Shown: positions 1 through 10,085 of the stretch, piece by piece | Position numbering within the stretch: the stretch's first letter is position 1 | Layout of the letters: each line of letters opens with the position of its first letter | NCBI GenBank assembly: GCA_028753945.1 | Contig: JAPNXP010000014.1 | Location: 806,001 to 870,000, forward strand | Reading direction: 5' to 3' | Source of the DNA: Hexactinellida sp. DTS-2022 | Taxonomy: Eukaryota > Porifera > Hexactinellida | DNA: 64,000 nt | Position numbers and translations under genes: made by a program | Notes under the pieces: generated by a model | Seen by the model: only the letters and a program-made list of their open reading frames with translations | The model's database searches: none | Told to the model about the DNA's origin: nothing

Positions 1-160
1 AAAGTAGTTTAGTACAAACGTTATATAGTCAACATCCGTTAATTCGAACACTCAAGTTAAAGAAAAAAAATGTGGTCGAATTAGCGAACGGATATTGTAT
101 GGGAGGGGCTTCCAAGGGAATTCCGTTCAAAACAGTGTGATATTAAATAATTTAAAAATA

Positions 161-300
161 TAGTTAGGTCTGCTTATCGTGAACAACTTTTATTATGAAC
201 AAGCCCTATGGTCCCAATTTAACAACTTACATAGGGTTTGTATTAAGTTGAGTTCGCTTATTATAAAGTATCTCTATTATGAACACAATTATATTCTGGG
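161..300 (+). repeat. MITE family A, 3'-truncated copy
   Basis: It matches the full copies at 2595-2781 and 34998-35193: the start resembles TAGTTAGGTCTGCTTAT, followed by the family's TATGGTCCCAATTTAAC block and the TTAAGTTGAGTTCGC block. The right terminal repeat is missing. A 70-codon open frame across it is a chance reading of the repeat. Confidence 0.6.
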
Positions 301-406
301 AAAATCAGTATCCGCGTTGCGACTCCAATATAACATTTCGCCTGTATTGCTATTGGTGAAGCATAAGAACACTTATAACTATATACTATAGTGTGTGTAT
401 ACTAAC

Positions 407-2966
407 CTCTTGTTTCTTAACTTCAGGAACTGGTATAGCCATCTCTTGTATGCGCGGATCTGGCAACTGTTAAACACACAAAACAGAAATAATAGATAAT
501 AATAATATCAGGATTTATCCAGGAGCGCGCCATGCGCTAGAGGCGTATAAATTGGGATATGTTTGCGTTTAGGAGCGCGAAAACTGTCGAATTACAAAAC
601 TAACCTTTTAGGCGTATATTATAAATTCATACTCTGACCTTAGTGTTCGATTCTAGTCCTGTATAATTCTCTGGATATAATGAGTTTTAGGAATACCCAA
701 TTCAAGGGGATATCGTACTATTCATGGTATAGTTAGTATTAAAGTAGATTCTCGTTAATAAGAACACCAGTCGAAATATGTTCGTATTATCCGGAATTCG
801 TATTAACCGGAGTAATTTGAATGCAATTTTTTGCATTGGCTAGGGAAATTAAACCTTTTACCTTTAACCAATATTTCGCCTTATCCGTGTTCCTAATAAC
901 GAGAGTATATTGTAATTACAGCCGACTCCGCTTAATAGAGTCGCCTCGGGACCAGGTTGCTTTGACTCGATTAAGCGGAGAAATCTATTAACCGAAAATA
1001 TTTTAAGCCAAATGTAATTCCGTCCTATAAATCCTGTGAATTTTGACCCATTTAAGCGGAGAAATCTATTAACCGGTGGCTCTATTAAGCGGAGTCGACT
1101 GTTTATAATTAATACGAGTTGACTGGGATATGTATTGAAATACTCACTTTGAAATGTTGGAATATTTTATGATAAGTGTAGAATAGCGGGTCTCGCGGTG
1201 TCAAAATCGGTTCTGAAATATATCTAATCATAATAATAATATTATTATTATACAATATAAGAATAGAGTGTATCAATATACGTACAGTAGAACCTCGTTA
1301 GTAGGACACCAGGGGACCGTCAAAATGCGTTCGCCTTATCCGGAATTCGTATTAACAAATATCATTTAAATTGAAAAGGCTTTGAAGGGGGCTGAAATAC
1401 TAGTGTTCGTATTAATCGGAATTTCGTACTAACAAGGTTCTACTGTACCTTACCATATAACTCCAATATATAAGATGTTTGGAGTATAAGCAAATGTGGT
1501 AAGTCCTATTGCAAGATATGAAAACGCTCGTACGAACAAGCTGTAAATAATTATACAATCGAGATAACTTTCTAACGGGACATATGCATGGAATCGCTGC
1601 TATAGAGTATATAACTTACTCAATATCAATTTCCTGTGTCTCAGATTTGTATAAATCTGACTTTAAATCATTCTTTCTATCTCGCTTCTTCTTATGTCTC
1701 TTCTTTTGCTTTTTCTAACAAAATATAAATATAACTCTGGTATTTCCAAATAAACCTATAATCTAGGAATCCATTTATATTCAATCTTTAAAAAAACTGA
1801 CATAGTCAGGCAGAGTACATGCAAAAAACTCAAAAAAGCGAAAAAGTGCCAAAATTCACCCGTTATTTTTAAAGAAGTAGAATAACTATTCCTAAAACTA
1901 CAAATAATGCAAACAGGTTGAGGGGAAAATGGTATTTATTTGGCGAAAAACACAATTTCAATAATTGTCACCCCCTTCTATAAAAAAGTTCCGGTCAAGA
2001 AAACCCTAGATAAAATGGTAACGACTGGTTTAATTAATATGACTGACATAAGGTTTGCTATCCTTTTCAGGCCCAGTTTCCTGTTCTCTGTTAGCTAGCG
2101 AGATTGCATCGATCTGAGATTGGATTCTCTTCTTTTCCGCTTCAATAAATCTTATTTCTTGAAGTCTGGAGTCCTGACTCGTTTGGAGTCTCCCGAACTC
2201 TGTATTCGCAGATTCTATAAAAACACAATAATTCCAGGTATAACGAAGTCGCCCCCCTAAGGTGTTTAAAATTAATAATCGAGAATAAATGCTAATATAC
2301 CTAAATTTAAGTAGGAAAATCCGGGAATACATTATCATACAACACCACATAAGCACTTGAGGGGAGTTGGTTAACAGATTAATGGTATTTTAACGTATTT
2401 CTTCATTCCTTGGACTTGGTTATAACGGGAGTTTAATGTACGGTGAACTCTCATCATAACGAAGTCAAAGGTACCCTTCATTTACTTCTTTATAAGTGGA
2501 GAAATATCAGTCTGGTAATAAATATAAATTTGTTAATTGTTATGACGAGTATTTCGTTATATCCGACTTTGTTATAACGGGAGTATACGTAATACAGTCA
2601 GGTCTGTTTATTGTGAACAGTTTTTTGTCTGCTTAATATGAAGATCTTTTTATTATGAACAAGCCCTATGGTCCCAATTTAACATCTTACATAGAGTTTT
2701 TATTAAGTTGAGTTCGCTTATCTCTCTATTATGAACACGATTTTTGGTCCCTTGAATGTTCATAATAAAAGAACCTGACTGTATTACTATATCGGTCATT
2801 TTCAGGAAATGCTAAGGTCATTTCAACATCCATAATTCATTACATTGAAAGGTATTGGTCGTATATTAGTAAGCCCTTTGAGTAATTACAAAAGTATAAA
2901 TAACAGAATATTACCTCTAATATCAGGTTGTTGTGTCTGTACAACTAAAATAGAGTTTTCTGTCAT
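407..2966 (-). CDS. Unassigned multi-exon gene, partial (five candidate exons)
   Basis: I do not recognise this protein. Five minus-strand exon candidates have good splice borders: 2966-2915 (starts ATG, MTENSILVVQTQQPDIR), 2214-2048, 1714-1620, 1212-1148 and 466-407. Exons 1-3 join in frame (phases 1, then 0). They give a glutamine-rich start, a helical charged stretch (RLQEIRFIEAEKKRIQSQ) and a basic tract (KKQKKRHKKKRDRK) that looks like a nuclear localisation signal. Exon 4 reads PILTPRDPLFYTYHK and exits in phase 0 into exon 5, LPDPRIQEMAIPVPEVKKQE, which ends at a GTTAGT donor. The exon 3-4 junction does not agree in phase (exit 2, entry 1), so an exon is missing or one border is wrong. 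The gene probably continues beyond the left edge of the window. The introns are full of MITEs. A nuclear coiled-coil protein is the most that can be inferred. Confidence 0.45.
514..625 (+). repeat. hAT-like short repeat, family L
   Basis: It starts near GGATTTATCCAGGAGCGCG and contains GGCGTATAAATTGGGATA and GCGCGAAAACTGTCG blocks. The same order occurs inverted at 21344-21470. Its end resembles those of families K and J. No target duplication could be settled. Confidence 0.45.
733..912 (+). repeat. Pogo-like MITE family D
   Basis: Terminal repeats resemble AGATTCTCGTTAATA and TAACGAGAGTATA. Internal blocks (TTATCCGGAATTCGTATT, GGCTAGGGAAATTAAAC) recur at 35735, 43075, 43663 and 57830. Confidence 0.55.
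919..1101 (+). repeat. Pogo-like MITE family E, full copy
   Basis: Both terminal inverted repeats are present (CAGCCGACTCCGCTTAAT at left, ATTAAGCGGAGTCGACTG at right). The interior has two AAGCGGAGAAATCTATTAAC blocks and GGGACC. TA precedes the left end. Related copies lie at 25408, 36777 and 50677. Confidence 0.8.
1285..1445 (+). repeat. Pogo-like MITE family C, full copy
   Basis: Terminal repeats are CAGTAGAACCTCGTTAGTA and AACAAGGTTCTACTG, flanked by TA on both sides. The interior has CAGGGGACCGTC and TTATCCGGAATTCGTATT. Confidence 0.8.
2443..2586 (+). repeat. Pogo-like MITE family B, old copy
   Basis: It runs from GTGAACTCTCATCATAACG to GTTATAACGGGAGTATAC and includes the family's TTCGTTATATCCGAC block. 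It is shorter and more diverged than the copies at 19488 or 50492. Confidence 0.55.
2595..2781 (+). repeat. MITE family A, full copy
   Basis: Terminal repeats are CAGTCAGGTCTGTTTAT and AAAGAACCTGACTG with TA on both sides. The interior has paired TATTATGAAC motifs and GGTCCC blocks in opposite orientation. It is the reference copy for the family in this window. Confidence 0.85.
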
Positions 2967-3157
2967 TACAGCTAGATACAGAGCATAATCAGTAAATACT
3001 TAGTTTGAAAAAATTAGTTATCAAACGTTACTTAATCGATGGCCGCATATACTGTTAGTGAGTTTTACTGTGCTGACTACTACGTACTAGTTCAATTCTA
3101 AAACAACTGTCTAGGTTTATTGGATTAAACCTAATGTTTAAGCAATATTGCATTGAT

Positions 3158-3283
3158 AAAAAATCTAAAATTACAGCTGTGCCGACTGCATGTTCCTTTG
3201 GAGGCATCATATTCTTTAGTTGGTTGATTTATAGTGCCTCTAAAAGAACCTGCTGTCGGCACAGCTGTAATTTTAGATTTTTT
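3158..3283. repeat. Hairpin MITE family U
   Basis: A near-perfect inverted repeat: AAAATCTAAAATTACAGCTG with GTGCCGAC at left and its complement at right, around a loop of about 60 bases with a second inner pair (TTCCTTTGGAGGCA / TGCCTCTAAAAGAA). It could fold into one long hairpin. Confidence 0.7.
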
Positions 3284-3448
3284 CGCCATGTCATCAACAC
3301 CAAGGTTTTAAGACCCATTTTTCAAGCGGTCACCACCCACAAGGATAATAAAGTTAATTATATGATTGTAAATTAAGTGAAGACTAATAAAGTTGATTAA
3401 AGTTGATACTATCATTCTAATTAGATAATGCCAGATTAATTCCTAAAT

Positions 3449-3575
3449 AAAAATCTAAAATTTGAGCTGTGCCAACTGCATTTTCTTTTGAAGCACTATA
3501 TTTTGATGTTTGGTTTGATAGTGTCTCCAAAAGAAAATGCCGTCGGCACAGCTTAAATTTTTGATTTAAATGATT
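3449..3575. repeat. Hairpin MITE family U, second copy
   Basis: Same design as the copy about 290 bases to the left (AAATCTAAAATTTGAGCTG ... CAGCTTAAATTTTTGATTT) but more diverged, so the two are not a recent tandem duplication. Confidence 0.65.
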
Positions 3576-3978
3576 GTAGAATAGGTGATTTAGATTTTTT
3601 CGTCATGTCATATTCACTTCTAAGTGTTCAGACCCATTTTATGAAGGTGTTACCTGAAATAAGGAACAATTGATAACAATTCGCCAGGGAATCGTCTACG
3701 GAGAAAGAATAATAACATAAACAAAGGCATTGATTTCAATACTGGCCCACTACAACTACATAGTAGTCGGCACAGTAAAAACTAAGCAAGGCAATGAAAT
3801 TAGAACTGGCTCGCAGTCGAAAGCTCATTGACTCATTGACCCATTATTAAAATATAAAAAAAAAATACCTAGCTTAAAAGATGAACTCATTGATTTGAAA
3901 ATCAAATATTGAGGAAATATAACAAATCGATTAGAAATAACGCTAAAAGTATAGCAACATATAAATGAACTATCGGAG

Positions 3979-5223
3979 TTAGAACATTTGTATACAATGC
4001 ATTGGGTTCCTAGAAACTACTACGATCCTCGCTTCACAGTCGATAGCTATTCCTCTCGGTTCTATAAATTCCCCTTCTGCCTCCCCTTTTCTTCCGAACT
4101 TGTGCATCAACACACCGTCATGGGAGAATACACATACACAATGAGACTCGCTATCACAAATAAGAATGTTAGAAGCAGCGTCTAGGCATATATAGTATGG
4201 CTGTACCACCAGACACCCTTCTCCTATAGCTACCATATGTCGGATGGATTGGTGTGAATAGTTATACAGAGATATACAGGGACTAATGCTGGACAATACT
4301 ACTATGTCAAAAGATGTCAGTTTAACATCAAAAGCTCCAAATATATCTATAATGAAAGAATTAAATGTCAAGTCTAGGTTCAAACATTGTACACGATCAT
4401 TTTCACATTCAGATATATATATTCTGTTCAAATCTGTTGATACATCTAGTGCAGTTGGATCATCGAACTCTAATTCTTTATTCCCTTTAATGCCAACTGA
4501 ATGCAATATGTCTCCTTTGGTAGAATAGACATTCATACAACCACCAAAATACTGTGTCACATAGACCCTATTCTCCTTAATGCAAATACCATTCGGCCCG
4601 TTCATGTTCTCATTAAACAAGAATAGAAAGTCAAAAGATTTATCGAACACCTGAACACGACTCCATCCTACATCACAGATATAACTGTAGTTACTCACAG
4701 GGTCAATAGCTATGTCAGCAGGAACCCTAAACACACCAGCTGACACATCATCCTCGCTACACCTCCCAAACGCCCTAACAGGTCTATCTACCCTACAGTA
4801 GTCTGGCACCACCGTCCTGTCGGCATTAACCCGTATCTCCCCCGCCCCACTCAGTGTCTGCTCTGTCCCCTCGCTCCACAGCAGTGACACGCGCATGTAG
4901 CTATATTTAGCTCTCTCATGCTTGTCTAACAACGCTTGCATCCTGGCATCAAGCGGCGCCAGGGTCAGATCGAGTGTCTCTCTGCTCTGGTTAGCCCTCA
5001 GTGTGGCCAACAGAGCGTCCCTCGAGTCTGAGATTTGTTGCATCTCTTCTCGCACGCCGGCTCCAGTGTACTCATCCACTAGTCGCTGCAACTCCGCTTG
5101 CAGCTCGGCTTCTCTGTTCGCTAGAAGCTGATGAGCTCTAAGGAACCTGTGCTTTATTTCCTCTCGCACTCTCTCCGCGTGAGAGAGGAATATGTCTGCT
5201 GCGGTTACATTAACACGAGCCAT
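3979..5223 (-). CDS. Coiled-coil + NHL beta-propeller protein, single exon
   Basis: A 414-residue protein in one exon, from the ATG at 5223 (MARVNVTAADIF). Residues about 10-110 are a charged helical region rich in E, R, L and A (LLANREAELQAELQRL), expected to form a coiled coil. Residues about 143-414 carry NHL-type repeats, for example PADIAIDPVSNYSYICD (148-164), FDDPTALDVSTDLNRIYISE (243-262) and EPRGIAIDCEARIVVVSRN (388-406). Together they should build a beta-propeller that binds RNA or protein. The arrangement resembles the C-terminal half of TRIM2/TRIM3/TRIM71 proteins, but there is no RING or B-box, so a ubiquitin-ligase role cannot be assumed. There is no signal peptide or membrane segment. 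A paralogue lies at 54309-55562 inside a CDKAL1 intron. The start region and coiled coil are GC-richer than the surroundings. A 42-bp minisatellite lies upstream. The architecture is sure; the function is unknown. Confidence 0.85.
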   Translation of the reverse strand: MARVNVTAADIFLSHAERVREEIKHRFLRAHQLLANREAELQAELQRLVDEYTGAGVREEMQQISDSRDALLATLRANQSRETLDLTLAPLDARMQALLDKHERAKYSYMRVSLLWSEGTEQTLSGAGEIRVNADRTVVPDYCRVDRPVRAFGRCSEDDVSAGVFRVPADIAIDPVSNYSYICDVGWSRVQVFDKSFDFLFLFNENMNGPNGICIKENRVYVTQYFGGCMNVYSTKGDILHSVGIKGNKELEFDDPTALDVSTDLNRIYISECENDRVQCLNLDLTFNSFIIDIFGAFDVKLTSFDIVVLSSISPCISLYNYSHQSIRHMVAIGEGCLVVQPYYICLDAASNILICDSESHCVCVFSHDGVLMHKFGRKGEAEGEFIEPRGIAIDCEARIVVVSRNPMHCIQMF

Positions 5224-5616
5224 TGTAAACGCCAACAAACGAATAGGAATAGAATATTTTCAAATAAAAATTATATCCCAACTAGCTTCTTATATGCAAC
5301 CTATTGAAAGCAAACTCGCCTAACAATACTATAATCTAGTCCTTGCTCTCGATGAGAGTTCATAGTTGAGGTTTATACACCTGATGATATGTTGTTCGTA
5401 TTTGAAATATATATCATTTAATTAATTAAGCAGAATCTCTAACAAATTATTCAAAAATATTTATTTGAATAGTCAAATAGATAATTCGAAATTTCTAAAT
5501 ATAATTAGTAGAAAGCAGGTTTTTCTCAATGTCATTTGTTGCTAACCAATGTTCCTGCACATAATATTTAATCATTATTTTAGTAAGACTTATAAATTAA
5601 TATGGTTTTTCATGCA

Positions 5617-5705
5617 ACAGTAGACTCTGCTTATTCCAGCCTCCGGTTAATTCAATCAACATTTCACAGGATTTACTGAACCCTCGGACCAATGTGACCT
5701 AATTT
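5617..5705 (+). repeat. MITE family E fragment
   Basis: Left end CAGTAGACTCTGCTTATT, followed by the ATTTCACAGGATTTA and CTCGGACCAATGTGACC blocks of family E. The right terminal repeat is absent. Confidence 0.45.
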
Positions 5706-5814
5706 AGTTTGTGTATTTATGTTGTAAGAGTTTGTGTATTTATGTGTATTTATGTTGTCTTCTATAGTTAGCAGATTAGTAAGATGGCAAAATGTCAATA
5801 GCAATTTTATTGTA

Positions 5815-6615
5815 AGAGCATATGATGCTCTTAAAGGAGCCACTGTCGCTCCAAAAAGAGTATATGATGCTCGTATAGGAGCCACTGTCGCTCCAATAAT
5901 AGCATATGATGCTCGTATAGGAGCCACTGTCGCTCCAATAATAGCATATGATGCTCGTATAGGAGCCACTGTCGCTCCAATAATAGCATATGATGCTCGT
6001 ATAGGAGCCACTGTCGCTCCAATAAGGCATCCGATGCTCGTATAGGAGCCACTGTCGTTCTAATAATAGCATATGATGCTCGTATAGGAGCCACTGTCGC
6101 TCCAATAATAGCATATGATGCTCGTATAGGAGCCACTGTCGCTCCAATAAGGCATCCGATGCTCGTATAGGAGCCACTGTCGCTCCAATAATAGCATATG
6201 ATGCTCGTATAGGAGCCACTGTCGCTCCAATAATAGCATATGATGCTCGTATAGGAGCCACTGTCGCTCCAATAATAGCATATGATGCTCGTATAGGAGC
6301 CACTGTCGCTCCAATAAGGCATCCGATGCTCGTATAGGAGCCACTGTCGTTCTAATAATAGCATATGATGCTCGTATAGGAGCCACTGTCGCTCCAATAA
6401 TAGCATATGATGCTCGTATAGGAGCCACTGTCGCTCCAATAAGGCATCCGATGCTCGTATAGGAGCCACTGTCGTTCTAATAATAGCATATGATGCTCGT
6501 ATAGGAGCCACTGTCGCTCCAAAAATAGCATCCGATGCTCGTATAGGAGCCACTGTCGCTCCAATAATAGCATATGAGCTCGTATAGGAGCCACTGTCGT
6601 TCTTATAAGAGTATA
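5815..6615. repeat. 42-bp minisatellite, about 19 units
   Basis: Tandem units of 42 bp containing CATATGATGCTCGTATAG, then GAGCCACTGTCGCTCC, then AATAATA. Each unit holds two dyads: AGCAT-ATG-ATGCT and GGAGC-cactgtc-GCTCC. Variant units have AAGGCATCCGATG (one base shorter) or GTCGTTCTAATAATA. These recur every three or four units, which indicates a higher-order repeat. Because 42 is divisible by 3, long open frames appear on both strands (14-residue periods such as APIRASYAIIGATV). The 41-bp variants shift the frame, so I treat these as by-products and not as a gene. The array lies 5' of the NHL gene that starts at 5223. Confidence 0.95.
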
Positions 6616-7633
6616 TATTCTGCTCTTAGCTCTCACAACTTGACTGTATTTATACTTCTCGTGCTATGTTGCAGGTGTTGATATCTGTATCACAGACAGA
6701 ATAGCAGATGTTTGTATGCAGGTGTTGGTGTCTACTATAGTATAGCAGTAGCAGGTGTTATTCTCTGTATAGTCTATACTGCCACTTATGTGAACACCTG
6801 TGACCCTACTCAGAGTATATATACCATTTACAACGGAATTAGTTTTTTATTCTTACACTCTAAATTCCTTTTCGAATTTATTCTCACAAAGCAATCAATT
6901 AAATTATTTTTATGTTTATGATAGCGATTCCCAACCTTTTTCAACATTCGATCCCCTCCACTGCTAATGTCAAACATTCTGTTGACCCTCCAATTGAGAT
7001 TCTAACAAAGATGCTGCTTTTTGCTACTTATGTATGCGATGTGAAACTGAGAATAAGTTCTTAGCCAGTACAAAACGTGATCCAGCGTTTATCATCAACG
7101 GTTTTACATCTTGGAAAATATGGCCCAGGTTTAAGAAGCACCAAATAAGTGATTTTCATTGTAAGGCCATATAAACTTTTGTAATTCTTCCCCAATGCAA
7201 TACAAGTCTGTCACAGGCGCAATACAAGTCTGTCACAGGCGCGGCACATCCATTTCAAAATTGGTACGGTGGTAGATTTATAATATTATAATGGTACGGT
7301 GACGACGGACTACCAAGATTCAAAATCGTAATCAGCTATTAAATCGACATTGTGCCAGTGTTTGTCTACACCGTTAACCTTTCAATTGATGGTCGTAGCA
7401 TCCGCATCCGTTTCACCACACATGAATTTGTACTTGTTTTTAGCTGTTTCAGTCCATTTTATTTTAGCATTGTGTGATAAAGCCCCCGATATTTGGAAAT
7501 CTTTTGAAAATGAGGTACGGCGGTTGCCGTACCTGCCGCACCGGGTATACCGCCCATGCAAGATGTTGGTGAGCAACTGAGCACAGAACATGAAGCAGAG
7601 AAGGCCCACAATCGAAAAATGCTATTGCTAATA

Positions 7634-7783
7634 CAGTCAGGTCTGCTTATGAACAAACCTTACGGTCCCAATTTAACAACTTACATAGGGTTTGTATTAA
7701 GTTGAGTTTGCTTATTATGAAGTCTCTCTATTATGCACACAATTTTTGGTCCATTGAATGTTCATAATAAAAGAACCTGAACT
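7634..7783 (+). repeat. MITE family A inserted in the hAT transposon
   Basis: Starts CAGTCAGGTCTGCTTAT and ends AAAAGAACCTGA. It splits the transposase between RKMLLLI (to 7632) and LQNIRYLQRQGLPL (from about 7783). It is shorter than the full copies. Confidence 0.75.
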
Positions 7784-8153
7784 TCAAAACATACGATATC
7801 TTCAAAGGCAAGGCTTACCCTTAATAGGGGATGGTGATGAGTCGTATTCAGCCACTTTGTTTGAGAGGTGTGGATCATGAAGTTATCGACTTGTGGTTGA
7901 AAAGAATAGTAACAAATATACTTCTCCGGAATCCAGAATAAATGCTTGAGAATAATGGCTCTACATATCTCCAAGAAATAAGTCATAACATTGTTGAAAG
8001 TCACTGTTTCAGCATAATGGCAGATGATTGTACGGGCTGTTCAAACAAAGAGCAGTTCACCATCAACATCCATTGGGTTGACAAGATCTTAACGAGCACG
8101 ATTGATGCTAGGAATTTGGCCTATGTCATCAGAGATGTTTTGTTGCGTATGAA

Positions 8154-8339
8154 CAGTGTATTATACAGCCATTTGTAAATACGCTCCTAATCCTGGTCTG
8201 ATCCAATTCTCATACGCCTAAATCACAAATTAATGTTACGGTATAGGAGAGGAATTCCAAATTTTCGCGCTCCTTGATTCAAATTTCCCCGAAATCATGC
8301 TCCAAAAAGGAGCGTCTCGCGCTCCTGGATAATTCCTTG
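8154..8339 (+). repeat. hAT-like MITE family K, 8-bp target duplication
   Basis: Ends CAGTGTATTATACAGCC and CCTGGATAATTCCTTG. It is flanked by CGTATGAA (8146-8153) and CCTATGAA (8340-8347), a 7/8 target duplication. It interrupts the transposase after IRDVLLRMN. Other copies: 27206, 28513, 46701 and 60132. Confidence 0.85.
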
Positions 8340-8697
8340 CCTATGAAATGTTATCTTTCTGATTGCCGTTGGCAGTGTTACGATGGAGCATCGAACATGA
8401 GAGGGCGAAGAAATTCTACACTCACTGCTATGGAGATAGCCTAAACCTTGCATGGCTTACAGTAAAGCAATCTAGTCTAATGAGACGCATATGCATAGCT
8501 TTCGAGATAACTCGGCTTATCAAGTTCTCCCAAAGAGAAATGAACCATTTTATGGGATCAAGTCAGTAATGAGAATTATGGCTACCCTAGCGTGATTGGA
8601 ATTCGCACTTTCTGGTATATTCGGTGGACAGTTCGCTGTGATGTCATTGAAAGAATTTTAGTCAACTACAACAACATTATTGAACTTTGGGAAGAAC

Positions 8698-9140
8698 ATG
8701 GCCTACTATTATAATACGGCTATACATGCTGCCGAATCATAGTAGAAAATAAGAGTACAGTTTTGTAATTATATTCTAAGCTAAACTATGCTTCCTATTG
8801 GCATAATTTTGCATTGGGTATGGGGTAATCAACCATTGCGAGTCCAATAGAGGGTGTTATCCAGGCGTATTGGGCGCTCCTAAAGGAGCGTAATTTGGAT
8901 GGATTTTAATCTAGGCGTACAAAAATCGTGTCTAGGTGTACAATATCGAGAGATGCTCCCATAGACTTAATACAAAAAGTGCAAACTAGGCGTACAAAAT
9001 GAAAAATGAACGAGCTCAAACTAAATCTAGGCGCGCAGAAATTTTTGTCTGGAAGAAAGCCTGGGACTCCAATAGAACCACTTGTGAGAATCTGATATTT
9101 GTGGTTAAGCTGTTTGTATAGCCGTATTATAGTAGGCCAT
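8698..9140 (+). repeat. MITE with ATGGCCTACTAT terminal repeats, 9-bp target duplication
   Basis: Inverted ends ATGGCCTACTATTATAATAC and GTATTATAGTAGGCCAT. Flanks are GGGAAGAAC (8689-8697) and GGGAAGAAT (9141-9149), 8/9 identical, a length typical of MULE-type elements. It carries a nested insertion (8851-9067). A second, partly deleted copy lies inverted at 10434-10622. Confidence 0.8.
8851..9067 (+). repeat. Family J short element nested in the previous MITE
   Basis: Flanked by a perfect 8-bp duplication TCCAATAG (8843-8850, 9068-9075). It contains GGCGTATTGGGCGCTCC, three GGCGTAC blocks and TCTAGGCGCGCAGAAAT. Relatives: 26873, 44017 and, inverted, 48906. It is the third level of insertion here (hAT transposon, MITE, family J). 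Confidence 0.75.
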
Positions 9141-9509
9141 GGGAAGAATGTTTAGAGTCGACAACTTATCTTCAACCTGATGTTAAAGCCCGAATTATTG
9201 GCATACAGTACCAGATGTCAACCTACAAACTCCTATTTGCCTTGAAGTTATGCGAGAAAATTTTGAAGATTTCAGACAAACTTAGCAGAACTCTGCTAAG
9301 CACAACACCTTGCCTCTGTAGACACTTTGTGCAAAATGTGTACTGAGGAATCATTCCGGGCCTTTTCAACCTGGTTGAATGTTTTCGAAATTTATTTATT
9401 GTTGAAGATTCTTCCTTTCCTCGAAGGAAAAAGTTCCCAGGCGGTTTAAAGAAGAAAATTGTTGACTCCTTGATTGAAACAGTGGAAGAGCATTATAGTT
9501 ATATAATTA

Positions 9510-9690
9510 GTACTCGGATGCCGGTTCTAAGCACATCGTCGGGAACTGCCTTAATGTGATTATAACCGGCATGTTCTTATAACCGACATAAAAATATAGA
9601 GTATATGGCAACCGTTTTCCAACATAGTGTGCTTAGATCCGATATGTTCTTTTATCCGGTGCGCTTATATCCGACATCTACTGTACTTTG
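9510..9690 (+). repeat. MITE family M
   Basis: It has CCGGTTCTAAGCACATCGTC, GGGAACTGCC, CAACCGTTTTCCA and the right end TATATCCGACATCTACTGTA. It interrupts the transposase downstream of VDSLIETVEEHY. A minimal copy is at 51091-51173. Confidence 0.65.
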
Positions 9691-9902
9691 GAGCAGTAGA
9701 ACTGGCTGAAACATCGATTAAAGACAGGTTTGATTAGCCAGGATATGCCAGGTACCCCAATCTTGAAGAGATATTACTCAGAGGAATAGCTGGCAACGAA
9801 TCTGGGCTCGGAGAGCGGCTGAAACAAGCGCGAAGTCTATCACGAGCTTGATGCCAGTAAGCTGCAGCTGTCCAAATTAGCCACTTATTCCAGGACTGTA
9901 TA

Positions 9903-10085
9903 CAGTAGAACCTCGTTAGTACAAACACGGTTAATACGATTTCCGAATAAAACGAACAAATAGTTCCACAAAATCAGGTCCCTATAGTGGCTATTAAATG
10001 GGTATTACTCCGGTTAATACGAACTCCGGATAAAGCGAATATATTTTTACCATCCGTTGGTGTTCATATTAACTAAGTTCTACTG
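9903..10085 (+). repeat. Pogo-like MITE family C, full copy
   Basis: CAGTAGAACCTCGTTAGTAC to ACTAAGTTCTACTG with TA on both sides. It lies inside the hAT transposon between NLEEILLRG and the C-terminal region. Confidence 0.85.

Larger units (their letters stand above)
3058..3790. repeat. Composite element ending in TTTACTGTGC-GACTACTA repeats
   Basis: Inverted ends TTTTACTGTGCTGACTACTA (near 3063) and TAGTAGTCGGCACAGTAAAAA (near 3772) enclose two hairpin MITEs. The same CTGTGCCGACTA end appears alone at about 48770 and 63280. The outer boundaries are approximate. Confidence 0.4.

Noticed and set aside
5673-6636. Six long open frames on both strands in the minisatellite
   Set aside because: They follow from a 42-bp period divisible by three, are low complexity, and switch frame at the 41-bp units. 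No homology or start context supports them.
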